Positions 45,229 to 54,804 of a stretch of 64,000 nucleotides of DNA are shown piece by piece. The position numbers and the translations under genes are program-made. The notes under the pieces are model-generated. The model did no database searches. It was not told the origin of the DNA and worked only from the letters and a program-made list of their open reading frames with translations. Each line of letters begins with the position of its first letter. Position 1 is the first letter of the stretch. Origin of the DNA: Methanolobus zinderi (lineage in GTDB: Archaea > Halobacteriota > Methanosarcinia > Methanosarcinales > Methanosarcinaceae). Where the stretch lies: NCBI RefSeq assembly GCF_013388255.1, contig NZ_CP058215.1, positions 186,001-250,000 on the forward strand. Reading direction: 5' to 3'.

Positions 45229-45804
45229 ATGAAAAAGCAAATTGAAGACAAAAAAACAGCCCTCTTGGAAGCGGCCCTGAAGCTCTTTACTGAGAGAGGT
45301 TTCCATGGCACATCCACTGCCCAGATATCAAAAGAAGCAGGTGTAGCCACAGGCACTTTATTCAATTACTTCCCTACTAAAGAAGATCTCATCAATGGCC
45401 TGTATTTTGATGTTAAGGGAAAATTAAGCCGCAGCATGGAAGAAGATCTCCAGACACAGAGTACCTTTCATGACAAACTTAAAAAAATCTGGTATAATAT
45501 GATCGAATGGGGAATCAATAATCCGGAAGATTTTCTTTTTGTTGGTCAATTCTGTTCCTCTCCTTATATTACAAGCTATACATGTGAAGAAGTGGCGAAA
45601 GAGTATGTATTCCTTCATGATCTTGTGAAAGAGGGAATAACAAATGGCTATATAAAGGACTATTCTGTAGAACTGGTCACATCAATGTTCTATCAGTCCA
45701 GCAGGGCGGTGGTGAACTTGATTCTTGATTCAGAACCACAGGATAAAGATAAGCTTATTGCAGATGGATTTCAGGTTGTCTGGGAAGGATTGGCCAAAAA
45801 ATAA
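45229..45804 (+). CDS. TetR-family transcriptional repressor
   Basis: The 191-residue protein has the TetR N-terminal helix-turn-helix (LFTERGFHGTSTAQISKEAGVATGTLFNYF) and a helical ligand-binding C-terminus. TetR proteins are bacterial in style and uncommon in methanogens, so transfer is likely. It appears to govern the oxidoreductase genes up to 50832 through repeated sites; the inducer is unknown. Confidence 0.9.
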   Translation: MKKQIEDKKTALLEAALKLFTERGFHGTSTAQISKEAGVATGTLFNYFPTKEDLINGLYFDVKGKLSRSMEEDLQTQSTFHDKLKKIWYNMIEWGINNPEDFLFVGQFCSSPYITSYTCEEVAKEYVFLHDLVKEGITNGYIKDYSVELVTSMFYQSSRAVVNLILDSEPQDKDKLIADGFQVVWEGLAKK

Positions 45805-45823
45805 TATTTTTTTCATTAGCTCA

Positions 45824-45843
45824 GTGAGTGACCTATCACTCAC
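45824..45843. repeat. Palindrome GTGAGTGA-CCTA-TCACTCAC
   Basis: A perfect 8-bp inverted repeat lies 20 bp after tetR. It may end the tetR mRNA or bind a regulator of the next gene. Its arms are not those of the TGACTNATYAGTCA sites, so I keep it apart. Confidence 0.5.
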
Positions 45844-45954
45844 ATTTAAGCACTATACTCTTTTTCGATATAAACAGGCAACCTGCAGGAAATTAAGATT
45901 CGGCAGAAAGAGACATCTAGGTTGCAGCTTAAATTAGAATTATAGAGGTTGAGG

Positions 45955-47082
45955 ATGGTAAAAATAAAGAGAATTGTATTGCATTCATTCTTATTTTTGC
46001 TTCTGTTTTGTGCAGGAGTCATATTATTTATGAATATACACCCGGCTTTCGGGGGGGCTCCGACGACAGAACAAAAAGAAACCTATCAGCAATTAGATAA
46101 TTATGTTGATGGGCATTTTATAAATGAAATTCCTACAAGTGTATTCTCAAATCCACCTGATACTTCATCAACGAGTAACGCTTCTGCTTCTGGAGTCAAA
46201 GACCGTGATCCTGCAGCTCCGATCCCTGTTTCTGCTATTGACCGGAAGCAGATAAATAGCGAGAACGATAGCCTGACATGGTTAGGACATTCTGCTTTTC
46301 TGCTTAGTATTGATAATAAAAAGTTGTTGATAGATCCCATCCTGAGTCCTGTGGCTTCACCGGTTTCGTTTGTGGGAATTAATAGATATGACTATAGTGA
46401 AGATATAATGCTGGATATAATTGATGAAATGCCGCCAATTGATGCAGTTCTCATTACACATGACCACTACGACCACCTGGATTACCAGTCTATTATAAAA
46501 CTGAACAGTAAAGTATCGCATTTCTTTGTTCCTCTTGGATGTGGTGCTCATCTCACCAGATGGGGCATTCCGGAAGAAAAAATTACAGAGCTCAACTGGT
46601 GGGAAGAGACAGAATATGAGGGCCTGACAGTTGCCCTGACACCGTCAAGACATGGTTCAGGCAGAGATCCATTCAGTATCGATACCACACTCTGGGGTGG
46701 TTGGGTAATCCTGGGAAATAAAACCCGAGTGTATACCAGTGGGGATGGCGGATACGGTCCGCATTTTAAGGAGATAGGGAACCAGTACGGACCTTTTGAT
46801 ATCACATTGATAGAGGGTGCCCAATATGACCGAAGATGGCCGGAGATTCATATGGTGCCGGAACAATCAGTCCAGGCTAATCTGGATGTGAATGGTGAGA
46901 CCATGATGTTAATGCATTGGGGAGCATTCACGTTAGCTAATCATGCCTGGAATGAGCCAATAGAAAGAGCGCTGGAAGAGGCAGATGAAAAAGAAGTGGA
47001 CATAATTGCTCCAATGATTGGTGAGACAGTCATGTTAGATTCAAAACTGCAAATGCCTCTTACTGCATGGTGGGATATCTGA
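45955..47082 (+). CDS. Metallo-beta-lactamase-fold hydrolase, exported or membrane-anchored
   Basis: The 375-residue protein starts with a signal or anchor helix (about 5-27, LHSFLFLLLFCAGVILFM), then a UlaG/NAPE-PLD-like MBL domain with LTWLGHSAFLLSID, ITHDHYDHLD as metal site, SRHGSGRDPF and YTSGDGGYG. NAPE-PLD cuts phospholipids and UlaG a lactone; the substrate here is unknown. ATG 45955 with GAGG upstream is preferred over the TTG six bases earlier. Confidence 0.85.
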   Translation: MVKIKRIVLHSFLFLLLFCAGVILFMNIHPAFGGAPTTEQKETYQQLDNYVDGHFINEIPTSVFSNPPDTSSTSNASASGVKDRDPAAPIPVSAIDRKQINSENDSLTWLGHSAFLLSIDNKKLLIDPILSPVASPVSFVGINRYDYSEDIMLDIIDEMPPIDAVLITHDHYDHLDYQSIIKLNSKVSHFFVPLGCGAHLTRWGIPEEKITELNWWEETEYEGLTVALTPSRHGSGRDPFSIDTTLWGGWVILGNKTRVYTSGDGGYGPHFKEIGNQYGPFDITLIEGAQYDRRWPEIHMVPEQSVQANLDVNGETMMLMHWGAFTLANHAWNEPIERALEEADEKEVDIIAPMIGETVMLDSKLQMPLTAWWDI

Positions 47083-47181
47083 CCTGAGTCTAAAATTTAA
47101 CTGAGATCTTTCGATCAACTATTTCCATTCAATTTTTTGTGTAATGCTTATCTTTATATATCTGTATTAACTATCATGGAT

Positions 47182-47197
47182 GTGACTGATTAGTCAC
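47182..47197. promoter_or_regulatory. TetR-type operator upstream of cupin gene
   Basis: GTGACTGATTAGTCAC contains the exact reverse complement of the tetR operator. A TATA-like TTTATATATCTG lies just upstream at about 47153-47164. Confidence 0.7.
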
Positions 47198-47240
47198 TCG
47201 TAAGTATTCGCTACCAGAAAAGACAACGTGGTTGAGCCGA

Positions 47241-47258
47241 TGACTGATTACTCAATCA
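47241..47258. promoter_or_regulatory. Second TetR-type site upstream of cupin gene
   Basis: TGACTGATTACTCA matches the operator in 13 of 14 bases, and TGATT-ACTC-AATCA is an overlapping palindrome. It lies 58 bp from the first site. Confidence 0.5.
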
Positions 47259-47311
47259 TGGCGATATCGAGCATATATGGCTTTTCAGACAAAGAAAATT
47301 GAGGGTTTTAT

Positions 47312-47737
47312 ATGAGTAATTCAACTGATCTAAGTGAAAGCACGATCTTCCCTAAAGGAGAAGAACTTCCGGAATTTTTAAGCAAGTATTTTACAGGTAA
47401 AGTGTGGGTTAGCATGCTTGTTGACAGGGATAATGAATTTAATTGTCCCATTGGCAATGTAACATTCGAACCCGGATGCATAAATAACTGGCATAAGCAT
47501 CCTGGCGGGCAGATCCTGCTGGTAACAGGCGGACGCGGTTACTATCAGGAAGAGGGAAAGCCTGCACGGGAACTTAAAGCAGGTGATGTGGTGAAAATAG
47601 CTCCGGATACAAAGCACTGGCATGGAGCAGCACATAACAGCTGGTTCGTACACCTTTCCGTTGAGACAAATGCCGATGCAGGTCCGGCAGAATGGCTGGA
47701 ACCTGTAGCTGATGAAGAGTACAAAAAACTGAAATGA
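47312..47737 (+). CDS. Cupin-domain protein
   Basis: A single-domain cupin of 141 residues. The metal site is visible in NNWHKHPGGQILLVTGG and DTKHWHGA. Similar small cupins accompany quinone or aldehyde-type oxidoreductases in bacteria. It is first in a run with the alcohol dehydrogenase, cyclophilin-like protein and aldo/keto reductase. Confidence 0.88.
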   Translation: MSNSTDLSESTIFPKGEELPEFLSKYFTGKVWVSMLVDRDNEFNCPIGNVTFEPGCINNWHKHPGGQILLVTGGRGYYQEEGKPARELKAGDVVKIAPDTKHWHGAAHNSWFVHLSVETNADAGPAEWLEPVADEEYKKLK

Positions 47738-47805
47738 GTCTGGTTTAGAAGATAAAGAATTCGAATTGAAGTTAAAATATTAAACTAAATAAGAGGTGCA
47801 TAAAT

Positions 47806-48867
47806 ATGGCAGAAAATATTCAATCAAAAGCTTATGCTGGAAAAGATGATTCAGGAAAGTTATCTCCCTGGTCTTTTGAAAGGAGACCTGTAGGCGACAA
47901 TGACATTCTAATTGACATCAAATACTGTGGAGTTTGTCATTCCGACATTCACCAGATCAAAGGACACTGGGGACCACAACAATATCCACAGGTGCCTGGA
48001 CATGAAATTGTAGGTATTGTCGCTGCTGTTGGAAAGAATGTAACAAATTTCAAAGTAGGTGACCGTGCAGGAGTCGGGTGTATGGTTGACAGTTGTATGG
48101 ACTGCGAAAGCTGCAACGGTGGTGAAGAGCATCATTGCGACAAGGGTGAAACTATAATGACATATGGTTATCTGGAAGAATCATCACCTACAGGTATAAG
48201 TCAGGGAGGATATTCCAATAACATCGTTGTCACCGAGCATTTTGCAATAAAGATACCTGATTCCATTAAACTTGAAGAAGCAGCTCCATTACTGTGTGCC
48301 GGTATTACTACTTATTCACCTTTAATGAAAGCTAATATCAAAAAAGGGGACAAGGTAGGAGTCGCAGGAATTGGGGGACTGGGACACGTAGCTATTAAAT
48401 TGGCAGTATCAAAAGGTGCCGAAGTTTATGCCTTTACAACCAGCGAAAGCAAAAGAGAGGATTGCCTTGAATTCGGAGCAAAAGAAGTCGTTGTTGTTAA
48501 CTCACCGGAAGACCTGCAGCCATTGAGAGGAAAACTGGATTACATGATATCCACAGTTCCATACGCATACGAAATGTCCTCATACATTGATTGCGTAAAA
48601 CCATACGGATACTTCACTCAGGTAGGACAGCCAATTGGAGGAGAACTCACAATTAACAACTTCAATATGATCTTCAACAGAGTGAACTTCAACGGATCAC
48701 TTATTGGAGGGATCCCGGAAACCCAGGAAGTAGTTGATTATTGTGCGGAAAATAAGATCTATCCGGAAATCCAGATGATCGAACCTGAAATGACCAATGA
48801 GATATGGGAAAAGGTCGTAAATAAGGAAGCTCGCTATCGATATGTAATTGACATGTCAACCTTATAA
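47806..48867 (+). CDS. Zinc-dependent NAD(P) alcohol dehydrogenase
   Basis: A 353-residue medium-chain dehydrogenase of the cinnamyl alcohol/YahK group, likely reducing aldehydes. The catalytic zinc site is CGVCHSDIH and PGHE; the structural zinc motif is SCMDCESCNGGEEHHC; the cofactor loop is GIGGLGHVA. AGAGGTG lies before the ATG. Confidence 0.93.
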   Translation: MAENIQSKAYAGKDDSGKLSPWSFERRPVGDNDILIDIKYCGVCHSDIHQIKGHWGPQQYPQVPGHEIVGIVAAVGKNVTNFKVGDRAGVGCMVDSCMDCESCNGGEEHHCDKGETIMTYGYLEESSPTGISQGGYSNNIVVTEHFAIKIPDSIKLEEAAPLLCAGITTYSPLMKANIKKGDKVGVAGIGGLGHVAIKLAVSKGAEVYAFTTSESKREDCLEFGAKEVVVVNSPEDLQPLRGKLDYMISTVPYAYEMSSYIDCVKPYGYFTQVGQPIGGELTINNFNMIFNRVNFNGSLIGGIPETQEVVDYCAENKIYPEIQMIEPEMTNEIWEKVVNKEARYRYVIDMSTL

Positions 48868-48920
48868 TAGGACCTGACCAGGTCCTTGCTTTTTTGATGA
48901 TTAAAAGTGAGGCATTGTCA

Positions 48921-49442
48921 ATGAGAATTATTCCTGAATACAATGATGGAATAAAAAGGATGCTAATTTGTTTAGGAGTATTTTTACTGGTATTTTTAGC
49001 GATTGGATGTGCTGAAGAAAATAACATAGATGAAATAACCATCAGTAATCAATCAGAAAATGAACAGGTTGAAACCAGCCAGAAAGAGGAGGAAATGAAA
49101 ATGCAAATCAGTGTTCAGGCAAATGAAGATACAACGATCTTTGAGCTCAATGATGGGAAAGCTGCAAAAGAGTTCTATGAACAATTGCCTTTAACAGTCG
49201 ATGTTGAAGATTTCAGTAATGATGAAAAGATATTTTATCCGCCCAAAAAACTCGATACAACTAATACACCTGTGGCAAATGCAAAATCTGGAACGCTTGC
49301 ATATTATGCTCCATGGGGAGACGTGGTGATGTTTTATGATAGCTTCGGCTCTGCAAGCGGACTGTATGAATTAGGAAACGTCGTATCAGGGGGCGAGCAT
49401 ATAAAAAACATGTCAGGTACGATACAGATCAGGAAAGTGTAG
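48921..49442 (+). CDS. Cyclophilin-like lipoprotein
   Basis: About 173 residues from ATG 48921. A hydrophobic stretch ends in a lipobox-like AIGC, so the protein is probably lipid-anchored outside. The second half (from about residue 60) is a cyclophilin-like barrel (GTLAYYAPWGDVVMFY, SGLYELGNVVSG) without evident isomerase residues. A later ATG (MKMQISVQ) after GGAGGA could give a cytoplasmic form. It ends in TAG. Confidence 0.8.
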   Translation: MRIIPEYNDGIKRMLICLGVFLLVFLAIGCAEENNIDEITISNQSENEQVETSQKEEEMKMQISVQANEDTTIFELNDGKAAKEFYEQLPLTVDVEDFSNDEKIFYPPKKLDTTNTPVANAKSGTLAYYAPWGDVVMFYDSFGSASGLYELGNVVSGGEHIKNMSGTIQIRKV

Positions 49443-49557
49443 ACATAGGCAAGATCGCAGTCGAGAAATTCCGGAGTGGTCTGAGTTAAATAAAAACAGA
49501 TGATTCCGGCGATTCAGTTACTTTTATTTGTTTCTTGATCAGGCATAAAGGTTAACA

Positions 49558-49588
49558 GATTGATTAATAGTAAAATAAGTAGTCAATC
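49558..49588. promoter_or_regulatory. Possible diverged TetR-type site before aldo/keto reductase
   Basis: GATTGATTA and TAGTCAATC are inverted about 22 bp apart; the second half resembles the TetR half-site. The match is weak. Confidence 0.3.
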
Positions 49589-49626
49589 AGGATTTGTAAA
49601 ACAATTCAAAATGAGGGAGGAATTCA

Positions 49627-50832
49627 ATGTTATACAGGAAAATGCCAAAAAACGGGGATGAGCTTTCAGTACTTGGTTTTGGTGCCATGCGCCTGCCAAC
49701 AAAAGAGGATGGCAGCATTGACGAAAAGATAGCTACCGATATGGTTCGCTACTCAATCGATAATGGTGTGAACTATGTGGATACCGCATGGCCTTATCAT
49801 ATGGGAGAAAGTGAGCCTTTCCTTGCACGTGCGCTTGCCGATGGATACAGGGAGAAAGTAAAACTTGCCACAAAACAGCCGCAGTGGATGGTAAAAAATT
49901 ATGAGGATATGGACAGGTTCCTCAATGCCCAGCTTGAGAAACTGAACACCGATCAGATCGATTACTACCTGATACACAGCCTGGTCAAAAGCAGCTGGGA
50001 AAATATCAGGGATCTTGGGGTCATGGAATTCCTGGATAAAGCTAAAGCTGACGGTCGCATAGTCAATGCAGGTTTTTCCTATCATGGTGCCCCTGAGGAT
50101 TTTGAACCGATAATTGATGCCTACGACTGGGATTTCTGCCAGATACAGTATAATTTCCTTGATGAGGATGTGCAGGCAGGGACCAAGGGACTTGAATATG
50201 CTGCATCGAAAGGTCTTGGGGTTGTGATAATGGAGCCCCTGAGAGGCGGGAACCTAGCAGACCCGGTTCCTGATGAGGTTATGGATATCTGGAACGAGGC
50301 AGATGCCAGGCGCAGTCCGGTGGAGTGGGCACTTCGCTGGGTCTGGAACCGTCCCGAAGTTACCGTAGTGCTTTCCGGAATGAGTGAACCTGCTCATGTT
50401 GAAGAAAATCTGAGGATTGCTAATGAGGCTCTTCCGGATTCACTGACAGAAAAAGAATTACGTCTTGTGGAAAGGGTAGCGAACAAGTACCAGGACTTGA
50501 TGGAAGTCGGATGTACCGGATGCAGGTACTGTATGCCCTGTCCCGAGGGTGTTGATATCCCGGCCTGCTTTGAGATGTATAACAACCTGCACATGTTCGA
50601 TGACGAGGACAGGCTCATGATGATGTACGCAGCAAAGCTTGGCGGTATTCTCAGAGGATCTGAGACAAATTTTGCATCCCAGTGTACAGAGTGTGGACAG
50701 TGTGTTGATGCATGTCCGCAGAACCTGCCGGTACCAGAACTACTTGAAAAGGTTTCGGAGACCTTCGAAGGTCCGGGTCTGGGAGAAAGAATGGAGTTTG
50801 CAAAACAGTTGTTCTCAGATGATAGCTGTTAA
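49627..50832 (+). CDS. Aldo/keto reductase with two [4Fe-4S] clusters
   Basis: A 401-residue fusion of an aldo/keto reductase barrel (about 1-285, with YVDTAWPYHMGESE and the His in YYLIHSL) and a ferredoxin-like end (CTGCRYCMPCPEGVDIP, CTECGQCVDACPQNLPVPE). It likely passes electrons between ferredoxin and a carbonyl substrate. GGGAGG precedes the ATG. Confidence 0.92.
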   Translation: MLYRKMPKNGDELSVLGFGAMRLPTKEDGSIDEKIATDMVRYSIDNGVNYVDTAWPYHMGESEPFLARALADGYREKVKLATKQPQWMVKNYEDMDRFLNAQLEKLNTDQIDYYLIHSLVKSSWENIRDLGVMEFLDKAKADGRIVNAGFSYHGAPEDFEPIIDAYDWDFCQIQYNFLDEDVQAGTKGLEYAASKGLGVVIMEPLRGGNLADPVPDEVMDIWNEADARRSPVEWALRWVWNRPEVTVVLSGMSEPAHVEENLRIANEALPDSLTEKELRLVERVANKYQDLMEVGCTGCRYCMPCPEGVDIPACFEMYNNLHMFDDEDRLMMMYAAKLGGILRGSETNFASQCTECGQCVDACPQNLPVPELLEKVSETFEGPGLGERMEFAKQLFSDDSC

Positions 50833-50921
50833 TTAACAGGTCAAACCTGACCATTCCTCTCTTTTTTATATTTTCAACAATATATTCTCCTGTATAATAA
50901 ACTCAATTCCAGGTGAATATT

Positions 50922-51623
50922 TTGATAACCGTTAAGGATCTCTCAAAACACTTCGGCGATAATAAAGCCGTGGATACTGTTAATCTTGAAGTAAGAAAAG
51001 GCGAGCTGTTCGGCCTGCTGGGACCCAACGGATCCGGCAAGACCACAATGATCAAGATGCTCACAGGCCAGATCAGACCCACGGCAGGTGAGATAATCAT
51101 ACATGGTATCAATGTCCTCGAAGAGCCCCTGAGAGTGAAAGAGCTTGTTGGAATAATACCGGAGCAGGAAACTCCACCTAGTTTTTTGACGGCTGAAGAA
51201 TACCTGTACTTTGTTGCGAAGATCAGGAAACTGGAGGATTTTGAGGAAAAATGTGAATGGTGGTTCTCATATCTTGACTTCGCAGGACAGCGGGATGTGC
51301 TTTGCAAGGACCTCTCCAGGGGAACAAGACAGAAACTGATGCTGGCACAGGCTTTTCTACATGAGCCCGAACTTGTGATCATAGATGAACCCCTAATCAA
51401 TCTTGACCCGCTCATGCAGCGCAAGGTCAAGGATTTTCTTAAGGATTACGTGGGCAAAGGAGGAACTGTTTTCATATCCACCCATATTCTGGAGATTGCC
51501 AGGGAAATATGTAGCTGCATGGGTATCATTTACAAGGGTAATCTGGTCTTCTCGGGAATCATGGACGACCCTGCCATTGGTGAGAGGCCACTGGAAGATT
51601 TCTTCCTGGAACTGGTGAACTGA
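50922..51623 (+). CDS. ABC transporter ATP-binding protein
   Basis: About 234 residues with Walker A GPNGSGKTT, Walker B LVIIDEPLINLDP and the H-loop STHILEIA. The signature is LSRGTRQKL, a variant of LSGGQ. TTG 50922 follows AGGTGA by five bases and is preferred to GTG 50913. With the permease 10 bp downstream it forms an ABC-2-like exporter; the cargo is unknown. Confidence 0.9.
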   Translation: MITVKDLSKHFGDNKAVDTVNLEVRKGELFGLLGPNGSGKTTMIKMLTGQIRPTAGEIIIHGINVLEEPLRVKELVGIIPEQETPPSFLTAEEYLYFVAKIRKLEDFEEKCEWWFSYLDFAGQRDVLCKDLSRGTRQKLMLAQAFLHEPELVIIDEPLINLDPLMQRKVKDFLKDYVGKGGTVFISTHILEIAREICSCMGIIYKGNLVFSGIMDDPAIGERPLEDFFLELVN

Positions 51624-51633
51624 GGTGTCTTGA

Positions 51634-53028
51634 ATGTTCGAACTCTTCAACAGCATGATGAAGGAAGAGTGGCGTATGCACTCCTCATTCTTCGGGAATA
51701 GGGGATTTGCACTTTTCCCGATAGTAATAGCTGCTATTTCCATGCTGCTCTCACTTTCCATGATCATTTTCGGAAGAATCATCAGCCAGGCGCAAGTGTT
51801 GCTGGGACTTCACTACTTGTTATTCTTCATGGGTTCAATGGTGGGAGGATTCGGCCTGCTGGGAAGGGAGGTCATGAACAGGCGTTTCGGGCAGGCAAGC
51901 CTGCTGGCTTATTCATCAAGGACACTTCCAATTTCTGAAAGGGTTATTTTCACCAATTTCGTAATTAAGGATGTCATCTATTACTTTTTCCTGTACGTGC
52001 TGCCGTTCACTGCAGGATTTGTGACCGGTGCAGTTCTTATCGACCTTCATTACCCGTTCATCCCACTTCTTACTACATTGTTCCTGGCATTCTGTACCGG
52101 CCTGTCCTTTGTGTTCCTCTTGTCGACGATATATGCCAATATGGGAAAGAAGGGACTTTTCCTGCTTCTCCTTATTCCTGTAGTGTTCATGGTTTTCTTC
52201 CAGGGCATAGGACTTGAAAGCCTGTATGTGCTTCCACCACTTGTTCTTTACATGAACCCTTCAGCAGAGATATTCATTATCGCTCTTGCTCTTGTAATTG
52301 TGCCTTCCGTCATATCCCTGATATTCCTTAAAGTGGATTATCCGCAATCGCAAAAACACTATAGAAACCGGTTCAAAGAGGCGGTTGAGCGTCTGGACTT
52401 CTATGGATACTCTCATTTCATGGTCAAGGACTATCTGGATTTCAGCCGCAGCGAGGGTGGAGCCGGAAAAATAGTTTTCTCATTCCTCGTGCCTGTGATC
52501 CTCGTATGGCTTTTCCTGCCCCAGTTATTGAAAGTGGTTCCGGGACTTGACATCCTTGTGGTCTTTGCGGTAGTTGTGGGAATGATGGCCTCGTCCATGT
52601 ACAACTGGCTGGTGGAGTATGATATGTTCAGCTCCTATGCCTTTCTTCCGCTCACTGTTCCGGATGTGTTAAGAAGCAAGCTCAACAGTTATTCAGTGTT
52701 GAACATTGTTCCACTTATAGTGGTCCTGATAGCTACAATCTATGCTGGCAGGCTCTATGATATTGTCCACATTGTCCTGCTCTTTGTTGCAGTATCCCTG
52801 TATGTTGTCTCGGTGACAGTCTACCTGACAGGTCTCAACACTACATTTTCACTCTACAGTGCCGGCACATTCGCAAGCTATGTACTTGCCATCGGTCCTG
52901 TGGCACTGGGAATCATCTTTCTTGCACAGTTGAACTTCTACTTTGTGCTTGCTTCTGTGGTTCTGATCCCGATGGCATTATTTGTGCTTAAAAGGAGCTT
53001 TGGCAAGTGGGAAAACTGTGAAGTTTAA
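51634..53028 (+). CDS. ABC transporter permease
   Basis: A 464-residue membrane protein with about 12 hydrophobic segments and no other domain. It starts right after the ATPase gene after GAGGTG and must be its membrane partner. The doubled size compared with ordinary ABC-2 permeases suggests a fusion of two six-helix halves. Confidence 0.85.
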   Translation: MFELFNSMMKEEWRMHSSFFGNRGFALFPIVIAAISMLLSLSMIIFGRIISQAQVLLGLHYLLFFMGSMVGGFGLLGREVMNRRFGQASLLAYSSRTLPISERVIFTNFVIKDVIYYFFLYVLPFTAGFVTGAVLIDLHYPFIPLLTTLFLAFCTGLSFVFLLSTIYANMGKKGLFLLLLIPVVFMVFFQGIGLESLYVLPPLVLYMNPSAEIFIIALALVIVPSVISLIFLKVDYPQSQKHYRNRFKEAVERLDFYGYSHFMVKDYLDFSRSEGGAGKIVFSFLVPVILVWLFLPQLLKVVPGLDILVVFAVVVGMMASSMYNWLVEYDMFSSYAFLPLTVPDVLRSKLNSYSVLNIVPLIVVLIATIYAGRLYDIVHIVLLFVAVSLYVVSVTVYLTGLNTTFSLYSAGTFASYVLAIGPVALGIIFLAQLNFYFVLASVVLIPMALFVLKRSFGKWENCEV

Positions 53029-53158
53029 AATTATTTCAGTTAATATTTTTTAAAATTTTAAAGAAAAATTAGTTAAATACTATAATTGAATTTATTTTTA
53101 ATGCAATAATTCTACGTTGGTTGGTAGAGTACTTTGTGTAAATAAAACGGGTGGTATT

Positions 53159-53944
53159 TTGAAGAAGTCAATACTTGATATTCTGTTTGCTTCTGAAAAA
53201 AGGAAGAATGTTATGTTGCTGCTGAAAGATGGTCCTCAGGAAATGAATTTCTTGCTCGATAATCTTGATACTTCAAGGCAGGCATTGCTTCCGCAGATGA
53301 AGATACTGAAAGAACGTGATCTTATTTTTCAATCGGATGATTCATATGGCTTGACAAACACTGGAAAATTGATAGCTAACTCAATGAAACCTTTCATAGA
53401 TACTGTTGAAACTCTTGATAGCAGCAGTCACTATTTTGCACAGCATAATGTAGATGGTATTCCCGAACATCTTCTGAAGCGAATAAATGAGATAAGGGGT
53501 TTTAATCTTGTAGAACCTGATCATGTAAATTCAATTGAGTTGAATACAGATCATCTTCCCGATTGCCTAGATTCCAGAGCGGTTTATTTTGTATATACAT
53601 TCATGCATCCGGGAGCTAAATCCGTTCTGGATCAGCTGGTTGCTAGAGGCGTTGAAGTTTCAATTATTTTCTCGAAAGAACTTGCTCAGAAAATAATCGA
53701 TGAAATGTATGATGCATGTAAATCTGCTATAGCTCTTGAAAATGTTAATATCTATATATATCAAAAAGAGCCGAAAATCTCATCAGTCACAGTTAGTGAT
53801 AACGGTTTCCTGCTGAGGCTGTTTTTGAAGAACAATGAATTCAGTAATAAACAGGTTTTATGTTACAGGCCGGAAGGACGTCAGTGGGCTAAAGAACTTT
53901 ATGATCATTACCTGAAAGATGCAAAGCTGATAACTGAAATTTAA
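53159..53944 (+). CDS. Msr/FilR1-type HTH regulator, second copy
   Basis: The 261-residue protein resembles that at 7459 over its length (start KSILDILFASEKRKNVMLL against KSLIDIIFNSEKRKNVLLL). It has an ArsR-like winged helix and the DUF1724 C-terminal domain. I use TTG 53159 after GGGTGG; an ATG at 53117 adds 14 unconserved residues. It may control the ABC exporter just upstream or genes elsewhere. Confidence 0.8.
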   Translation: MKKSILDILFASEKRKNVMLLLKDGPQEMNFLLDNLDTSRQALLPQMKILKERDLIFQSDDSYGLTNTGKLIANSMKPFIDTVETLDSSSHYFAQHNVDGIPEHLLKRINEIRGFNLVEPDHVNSIELNTDHLPDCLDSRAVYFVYTFMHPGAKSVLDQLVARGVEVSIIFSKELAQKIIDEMYDACKSAIALENVNIYIYQKEPKISSVTVSDNGFLLRLFLKNNEFSNKQVLCYRPEGRQWAKELYDHYLKDAKLITEI

Positions 53945-54507
53945 CTATTCATGTTTTTATTTATACCATGCAAGATGCTGTTTTTTTGATTTAGGATAAT
54001 TATCTATTCATGCAACTTCTGCATTAATCTCATTTTTAAATGGCTCTTTAATAATTTAAGGGCATTTTAAAATTAAAAGAAGAAAGTGTTATATTACAGT
54101 TCTTCAATAATTTATTTACGAAAAGTCCAAGAAAAAGCGCATCTGCAAGTTATATTAGGGGGAATTCCGATTGGCTGGTGTTCACGGGAATCGGAAACAT
54201 ACTATTCGAATAACTGCGATGCAGTCCATGTTAAGTCTTCACTTGTGGGAATGGGTGTTGGTTCAATAATATATGGGTCTTGTGGGAAAGAGGCCATATC
54301 ACATCATATCTTCAATGCTTGTTTTCATTTTGATATTAAATGATACATTGGCTGCGTCAATTTAGCATTATTTGCTAAATTCTCCATAACTTACAGATGT
54401 ACTTGCGGATATTGAGAATATCGAATATAATGATAAGAATTGAAAATTAAAATGAAGAGAATCTGTCTAGTTTAAAGTTAGGGATGATTAAAGAATTGGT
54501 GGTTTAA
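53945..54507. other. AT-rich region without clear gene
   Basis: These 563 bases contain one ORF of 85 codons (54086-54343) with no ribosome site and no recognisable domain; it may be a remnant. A 33-bp stretch at 54063-54095 recurs imperfectly at 55008-55040. Confidence 0.5.
54063..54095 (+). repeat. Imperfect direct repeat, copy 1
   Basis: CATTTTAAAATTAA begins a 33-bp unit matching 55008-55040 at 27 positions. Low complexity reduces its weight. Confidence 0.35.
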
Positions 54508-54804
54508 ATGGGATTTTTTAGTAGCTTAGTCTTTGCTGTATTGAATGTTTTCAAAGAAGGTCAAGAAAGTCAAATAACTATGGAACAGGTAAAAGAGCAA
54601 GAACAAAGAGCTATAAATCCAGCAGAACGTGAAAAAATTAATAAGATACAAAATAAAGCACGTAAAACATGTGAATGTGCTGAAATCGTCTTACCGGAAC
54701 AGAAAATAAATGACGGAACTCCCTCAAACTTTTGTCCCAAAATAGGACATGAATGTGTGTATATGCAGAACTCGAACAGGTGCTGGTTTGGATACGACAA
54801 TTGA
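54508..54804 (+). CDS. Small Cys-containing hypothetical protein
   Basis: I do not recognise this 98-residue protein. It has a hydrophobic N-terminus (MGFFSSLVFAVLNVF), a charged helical middle, and a C-terminal half with five cysteines (TCECAE, FCPKIGHECVYM, NRCW) that could bind metal or form disulfides. GGTGG precedes the ATG. It stands alone in AT-rich DNA. Confidence 0.6.
   Translation: MGFFSSLVFAVLNVFKEGQESQITMEQVKEQEQRAINPAEREKINKIQNKARKTCECAEIVLPEQKINDGTPSNFCPKIGHECVYMQNSNRCWFGYDN

Noticed and set aside
45824-45843. Palindrome after tetR as another TetR operator
   Set aside because: Arms GTGAGTGA/TCACTCAC do not match TGACT/AGTCA at the same spacing.
54086-54343. 85-codon ORF
   Set aside because: No ribosome site, no family likeness and skewed composition; kept only as a possible remnant.
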